A DNA stretch of 64,000 nucleotides from an uncultured Eubacteriales bacterium. GTDB lineage: Bacteria; Bacillota; Clostridia; Christensenellales; Borkfalkiaceae. Each line of letters begins with the position of its first letter. The first letter of the stretch is position 1. The stretch covers positions 124,001 to 188,000 of the forward strand of contig CAJLRM010000006.1 of assembly GCA_905209085.1 (NCBI GenBank), in the 5' to 3' direction. Made by a program: the position numbers and the translations under genes. Shown here piece by piece: positions 59,568-64,000 of the stretch. The notes beneath the pieces are model-generated. The model made no database searches. It saw nothing but the letters and a program-made list of their open reading frames with translations, and had not been told where the DNA came from.

Positions 59568-62500
59568 TTATACGCGTTTATCGCGCGGGGGAGTTCCGAA
59601 ATATTTTTGATAAAATTCCACGATTTTCCGCCGCGCGGCGTCGGGCACGAGAGGGGGATTTTTCGCGGGCTTGGCGATATAATATCCCTGCACGAAATCG
59701 CACCCCAGACGAATAACCGTTTCCAGCTCCTCCTGCGTTTCCACGCCTTCCGCGATACACAGCATCTTGCGCTCTTTGGCGAAGCTCACGAGATTGGAAA
59801 TGATTTTCTGGCGCTCGTTGTCCTTGTTGACGTTTCTCACCAAAAGCATATCGATCTTTATAAAATCGGGGAAAAATTCCAGCAGTACCGCCTCGCCGTT
59901 GTATCCCGTACCGTAATCGTCCAAGGCGATGCGGGCGCCGCAGTCGCGGATATGGTTGAGCTTATGCTGCATGGCATTATAGGAGGCCCGCTCATATTCC
60001 GTAAATTCGACGACGATATGCTGGAAATCGCGGCTGTATTTGTCTTTGAGTTCCCGCCATTCTTCGTCCTTTAAATCCTGACTGGGAACGGAATTGATAA
60101 ACAAACGGACGGAAGGGGGCATACGGAGCGCTTCAAAGTCCCGGATCCCCTTAAAGAAGGTCAGTTTTTCCAGCTGTCCCAAACGGTAGTGGAACTGCGC
60201 TACGTTGAAAATATCCTGCGGGGATTTGAAGATGGGCAAAAGAGAACGCATCAGCGTTTCATAGCCGTAAATTTCCCCCGTTTGCAGACTGACGATCGGC
60301 TGATAGTGAAACTCCACCAGCTCGTTTTCGAGCAAATTGAACAGGTCTTCTTTGCTGCCGAGCAGGAAGGAGTTTTTAAGGTAAGTATTGCTGTCGTAAT
60401 AAGCCAGCTCTCCCTTGGCGGTGGTCTTGATCTCGTACATGGCGAAATCCGCAAAGCGCATCAGCTGTTCGTGGCTCTGGCTGTCCTGAGGAAACAAACT
60501 GACCCCGCCCGAGATGCGGACGCGGATATTATCGCCGCCCGGCACCGTGACAAACCCGTTTTTAAAGGCGAGATAAATTTGTTTCACGTCTTTTTTTACG
60601 GCTTCCACGCTGTCGTAGCCGTAAATAAACGCATAAAATTCGTCGCCCGAACGTCTGCCGTAAATTTTGCGCGGCAGTTTTTTACATTCCGCCACGAGGC
60701 ACTGCGCGGCGCTTTGGATATACCGATCTCCGAAGTCGTGGCCGTAATTGTCGTTGATGTATTTGAGATTGTCGATGTCGAACATCATAAAGGCGCCGAT
60801 GCCCAGATTGCCTCTTTCAAACAGTTTTTCGATGTTTTCGGAAAAAGCTCTTCGATTGTAAATGCCGCACAAAACGTCGAAGTTGCGTTCGAAAATGAGC
60901 GTTTCCTTTTCCCGATAGGAGGAAGTGACGTTGTTGACGATGCCGAGCACCCGCCTTCCGTCGTCCTGTTTCACTCGGCGCATTTCCACCCAGCGGGTAT
61001 TGCCGTCATCGTCCTCGAATTTATAGACGATCAGGGATTGTTCGTCGTCGGGCAGTTCCTGAGTTTGAATGACGCGGGGTTCCATTTTGTCGAGAAAATC
61101 GGAAAAATCCGCGAGGGAAAACTCTTTGAAGGGAGGGTGCTGGGCAATCCCGAACACATCTCCGAAATTTTCCGTCATAAAAAGGTAGCCGCTCTCGACG
61201 TCGTATTCGAAAGACGCCACGGGCATCCCCGTAAGGGCAATCGTTTTTTCGAGCTTCATATTCGCTTCGAAAACACGGCTGCTGAGCTGCTCGATAGCGC
61301 CTGTCAGGTTGTCTATTTCCTTGATGGCGGTAGGCGTGAATTTCAATACGGGCACGGCGGCGGTGTCTTTGATCTTTTTGGTGAGCGCCGTAATGGGGCG
61401 GGAAATGAGATAGGAAACGAGCGCCGCGATCAGGATGGCGACCAAAAAGGCGAGAACGAGAAAACGGATGATGGTGGAAAAAATCGAACCGATTTCTTCA
61501 AAGAGAATATCCTCGTCGATCACCGCAAAGAGCACCCATTGTTCGTCGGAAAAGGGCAGGCCGTTTTCGTAAAGACGGATTTGTTTGACTGCCAAACAAT
61601 ATTTTTCTTGCCCGGTCTGTATCGTATAGACGTTTTCGGCGTCTGTGGCGGAATAGGTCATGTCCGAGCGCTTGGCTTGGGTGAAAAATTCATCGCCGCC
61701 GAAGCCCGCGATGATGGCGTTGGGTTCGGAAAAATATCCCGTTGTGTTCGCCAGCGACAGAAGATAAGTGCCTTCGTTCTGGTCGTTCAATTCGTAGAAC
61801 GGCAGCAGCTTTTTGAACAGCGTTTCCGCGATGTCTATGCCGTACACGCCGAACACCGTCCCGTCTTTGGCGATCAGGGGAACGCTGTAAGAGGACACCT
61901 TGACGGATTGATTGATAAAGGTCCTTAGAGGCGACCACCAGCCGCACTGCGCATAGGAAATATCCGATTGATCCTTAGATAGTTCGGTATAAGTGAAAAG
62001 CGGCCGCGTAAAAAATTCCGACCACGTTTCGTTTTCCGATTGAAAGGAAAATTTGAATTTTCGGTAGCTGCTGCTGATCATCGGACCAGATTCAAATTCC
62101 ATAGGCGCCACTTCGATCGTGAGGTCGGAATTGTCCGCCGTGTTTGTATCGGGATCGTTGTCCCGCAAATACAATCCGTAACGATTTGCGAGAGCATTCT
62201 CTCCGAAAACCACGAAAGACCCCGTCGAATAGGAAATGCGCATAGAGTCCGCGACGGTTACGGCCACGTCGTTGATGAGGCGCGTGCTTAGCTCTTTAAG
62301 CGCGTCGTCTTCTAATTCCATAAATTCTTTTGCCGTCAAATTTTGTTCCGCAAAGAGCGTTTCCGCGGCGGTTATGATTTTGTCATAGGTATATTCGACG
62401 TTCATCCATCGATTGGCGGCGGTACTTTCGATACTGGAAATTCTCAAATTGGTTTGGTTGTAAAAAGCAGTCCGTTTGTTATATCGCATTTTGTCGAAAG

Positions 62501-62624
62501 TGCCGCTCAAAAACACCGCGGAAAGAAATATCGCGGTTTGCATCATGAACACGAGGGTCATGGGAATGAGTATTTTCGTCATTATCGAACGATTCTTTTT
62601 CGGACGGCTGCCTTTCTTTGCCAT
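59568..62624 (-). CDS. dCache-PAS-GGDEF-EAL cyclic-di-GMP receptor protein
   Basis: This 1018-residue protein has a membrane segment at about 14-38, an extracellular region of about 345 residues with dCache features (VPLIAKDGTVFGVYGIDIAE), a second membrane segment (385-410), a HAMP-like linker, a PAS domain (about 465-565), a GGDEF domain with RRSGDEFYAF near 655 and an EAL domain with YGYETLMR, EFTEYERAS, DDYGTGY near 898, FIKIDML and AEGVETQEEL near 961. Changes from consensus are Ser for the first Gly of GGDEF and Thr for Ala of EAL; both keep the key acidic residues, so both activities are possible. It follows a solute-binding protein gene by 71 nt on the same strand. Confidence 0.94.
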   Translation of the reverse strand: MAKKGSRPKKNRSIMTKILIPMTLVFMMQTAIFLSAVFLSGTFDKMRYNKRTAFYNQTNLRISSIESTAANRWMNVEYTYDKIITAAETLFAEQNLTAKEFMELEDDALKELSTRLINDVAVTVADSMRISYSTGSFVVFGENALANRYGLYLRDNDPDTNTADNSDLTIEVAPMEFESGPMISSSYRKFKFSFQSENETWSEFFTRPLFTYTELSKDQSDISYAQCGWWSPLRTFINQSVKVSSYSVPLIAKDGTVFGVYGIDIAETLFKKLLPFYELNDQNEGTYLLSLANTTGYFSEPNAIIAGFGGDEFFTQAKRSDMTYSATDAENVYTIQTGQEKYCLAVKQIRLYENGLPFSDEQWVLFAVIDEDILFEEIGSIFSTIIRFLVLAFLVAILIAALVSYLISRPITALTKKIKDTAAVPVLKFTPTAIKEIDNLTGAIEQLSSRVFEANMKLEKTIALTGMPVASFEYDVESGYLFMTENFGDVFGIAQHPPFKEFSLADFSDFLDKMEPRVIQTQELPDDEQSLIVYKFEDDDGNTRWVEMRRVKQDDGRRVLGIVNNVTSSYREKETLIFERNFDVLCGIYNRRAFSENIEKLFERGNLGIGAFMMFDIDNLKYINDNYGHDFGDRYIQSAAQCLVAECKKLPRKIYGRRSGDEFYAFIYGYDSVEAVKKDVKQIYLAFKNGFVTVPGGDNIRVRISGGVSLFPQDSQSHEQLMRFADFAMYEIKTTAKGELAYYDSNTYLKNSFLLGSKEDLFNLLENELVEFHYQPIVSLQTGEIYGYETLMRSLLPIFKSPQDIFNVAQFHYRLGQLEKLTFFKGIRDFEALRMPPSVRLFINSVPSQDLKDEEWRELKDKYSRDFQHIVVEFTEYERASYNAMQHKLNHIRDCGARIALDDYGTGYNGEAVLLEFFPDFIKIDMLLVRNVNKDNERQKIISNLVSFAKERKMLCIAEGVETQEELETVIRLGCDFVQGYYIAKPAKNPPLVPDAARRKIVEFYQKYFGTPPRDKRV

Positions 62625-62695
62625 AGAGTGACCTTTATCGAAGAATGAATAAAAAACGGAAAACGCGGGTTAAGAATTATAAAGTCTGACGCGGG

Positions 62696-64000
62696 TCATC
62701 CAAGCGCGGCGACGATTCCGGAAAGTTCGTTGAACCAGTTTTCGAAAGGATAGGCGGCAAGCTCCGCCTCGGCCGCTTGTGAACGGGTTTCGCCATTTTT
62801 CACGCGCTGTTCGACGAGCGCCAAAAGATCCGAGGCGTTTTTTAAATTTTCCATGCCGAGTCCGGAGGGTTTTGTGCCCGTCAGGGCGTATTCGAAAATC
62901 TTGCGGATTTTCGCGCTGTTTTCATAGGGGAAGGAGGCCCAGACCTCGTAACTCGTCATGGTTTCGTAGGTGGCTTTATAGGTATCGAGTAAAATTTTGT
63001 TGGATGCTTTCAAATCGGATTTGATCTGCGCGATCTCTTGCGCCGTGAAATCGCTTTCTCCCTTTTCTTCCTTTTCCAGATAATTTCTCCATTCGTTGTT
63101 TATGACGGCGGTCTGGATTTTATCGAGTCCGTCGCTCGCGTAAGCGGATTGAAGGACGGGAACATAGTTCATGGAAGCGGCAAAGTCCTCGTTTTCCGAA
63201 AGATATTTGATGAATACGGCGGAGGCGTATTCCGTCACCGTATCCGATTTGCTCACGGCAAGTCCCGCGCCCTGCTGGATGGCGACGGCCTTAGCGTCTT
63301 TGAATACGGGGATGGGCGCCACGTACGTTTCGATGTCGTAAGAATGATCGTCGTCTATCTGCACCGCCTTGGGAAAATAGGTGGCGCTGGACGTGGAGCC
63401 TACGTAGGAGAGGATGTTCCCCGTCTGCACATCTCCTGAACGATAACGTTCCTTGCTGTAAAAATATCCTTTTACATAAGGGACATAAAAATTATCGTAA
63501 ATACGGCGGAACGTTTCTTTGTCGAGAATTACTTGTACGGAATCTTCGCTCGGCTGAATGACCGTTTTGCCGAGGGAATGCGCGGAGGTAAGGATATAAT
63601 TCGCCAAGGCGTCGCGTCCGAAAAAGGCTTTTCCCTCCGACCATTGATAATATTTCTCCGCGGTGTCTGTGACGCCCTCGATCGTTTTTAAATCGTCGAG
63701 GCTCACTTTGTCCTTTTCCGCGGCCTTCGCGTTATAAGCCGTTTCGAAATTATCCCAATCTGTTTTATTCAGCATGAATACTTCCGTAGACTTTGCCGTG
63801 GGAATAAGCTTCAAACCGTCGTTTATGTAGCCTTCTTCGAAAAAGTTTTCCACGTAATTTTCCGTTTCGCTCTTTGTGAAATAGTTGTCGAGGGAAGCGA
63901 TATTATGATAGGTGTCATCCAGGGATTTCAGGTCGTCGGAGTAGACTTGGAAGATCTGAGGCATATCGGGCTTTCCGGGCGTCTTTTTGGAAGAGGCTTC
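62696..64000 (-). CDS. Extracellular solute-binding protein (5' end outside window)
   Basis: The frame is open to the right edge, so the signal peptide is missing and the ATG at 63964 is internal. The visible 434 or so residues have the build of a family-1 sugar-binding protein: KPDMPQIFQVYSDDLKSL at the start of the ligand domain, QQGAGLAVSKSDTVTEYASA (where crossing strands meet), FIKYLSENEDFAASMNYVPV and an end NWFNELSGIVAALG. It could serve an ABC importer that lies beyond the window, or deliver ligand to the dCache receptor encoded next. No permease gene follows it on this side. Confidence 0.88.
   Translation of the reverse strand, partial: EASSKKTPGKPDMPQIFQVYSDDLKSLDDTYHNIASLDNYFTKSETENYVENFFEEGYINDGLKLIPTAKSTEVFMLNKTDWDNFETAYNAKAAEKDKVSLDDLKTIEGVTDTAEKYYQWSEGKAFFGRDALANYILTSAHSLGKTVIQPSEDSVQVILDKETFRRIYDNFYVPYVKGYFYSKERYRSGDVQTGNILSYVGSTSSATYFPKAVQIDDDHSYDIETYVAPIPVFKDAKAVAIQQGAGLAVSKSDTVTEYASAVFIKYLSENEDFAASMNYVPVLQSAYASDGLDKIQTAVINNEWRNYLEKEEKGESDFTAQEIAQIKSDLKASNKILLDTYKATYETMTSYEVWASFPYENSAKIRKIFEYALTGTKPSGLGMENLKNASDLLALVEQRVKNGETRSQAAEAELAAYPFENWFNELSGIVAALG

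Noticed and set aside
60189..61928. 579-codon plus-strand frame opposite the GGDEF-EAL gene
   Set aside because: The minus-strand gene shows many conserved motifs across this span; the plus frame shows none.

Overview
The window reads as chromosomal DNA of a low-to-mid GC, Gram-positive-type anaerobe of the class Clostridia. The signs are YesM/YesN-type two-component control with LplA/LplB/YtcP-type sugar import, a large (about 270 nt) SRP RNA of the Firmicutes kind, a yybP-ykoY manganese riboswitch, the sporulation pair yabP-yabQ next to divIC, and consensus SigA-type promoters with strong AGGAGG ribosome sites. An uncultured gut lineage related to Christensenellales is my best guess, but that is an inference from gene style and not a measured placement. 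I see no CRISPR array, no insertion sequence and no prophage.

Layout. 1-259: C-terminal end of a secreted protein with a serine/glycine linker and a membrane anchor. 804-12633: a nine-gene carbohydrate locus (histidine kinase, AraC-type response regulator, two ABC permeases, a solute-binding lipoprotein, a secreted beta-helix lipoprotein, a Gfo/Idh/MocA oxidoreductase, a GH94 phosphorylase) ending in an intrinsic terminator; the transport ATPase must be encoded elsewhere. 12942-13017: tRNA-Pro. 13493-14679: a manganese riboswitch with its terminator controlling a CaCA-family cation antiporter. 15556-19707: a membrane glycosyltransferase, a GNAT acetyltransferase and two orphan envelope proteins. 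19791-22946: guaB-guaA (GMP synthesis). 22995-29669: a same-strand series of small enzymes and orphans (nitrilase-type hydrolase, amidohydrolase, GNAT, MmcQ/YjbR, HEAT-like protein, a DUF3267 relative without its HExxH site, a membrane-GNAT fusion). 29740-30222: a protein with 24 cysteines in 160 residues.

30516-36297: BrkB-type membrane protein, DegV lipid-binding protein, D-2-hydroxyacid dehydrogenase coupled to L-serine dehydratase, an APH(3')-like kinase and a DUF2087 protein. 36408-36755: four tRNAs (Asp, Phe, Thr, Tyr). Just behind them lies an AT-richer island (36940-38175): a tandem-HTH regulator faces two small cysteine-motif proteins, and three copies of one operator-like sequence sit in the shared promoter region. 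38708-45927: 3-hydroxyacyl-CoA dehydrogenase, VOC protein, SRP RNA on the minus strand, a heterodimeric ABC exporter and an Mrp-type Fe-S carrier. 46035-48133 (minus): glycosyltransferase plus PlsC acyltransferase, probably for glycolipid or phospholipid synthesis.

48437-59422: a membrane-tethered HTH regulator, thyA-folA behind an unusually elaborate leader, typA, yabP-yabQ-divIC-ppx, an M50-like protease, a small alarmone synthetase with a ComEC-like hydrolase, and a YbaK deacylase. 59568-64000 (minus): a solute-binding protein (cut by the window edge) followed by a dCache-PAS-GGDEF-EAL receptor, which suggests that sugar sensing is wired to cyclic-di-GMP.

A cross-cutting observation is that several genes (18941 minus, 30516, 48437, probably 54172) have a -10 hexamer only 5-6 nt before ATG and no ribosome-binding site, which is the arrangement of leaderless mRNAs.
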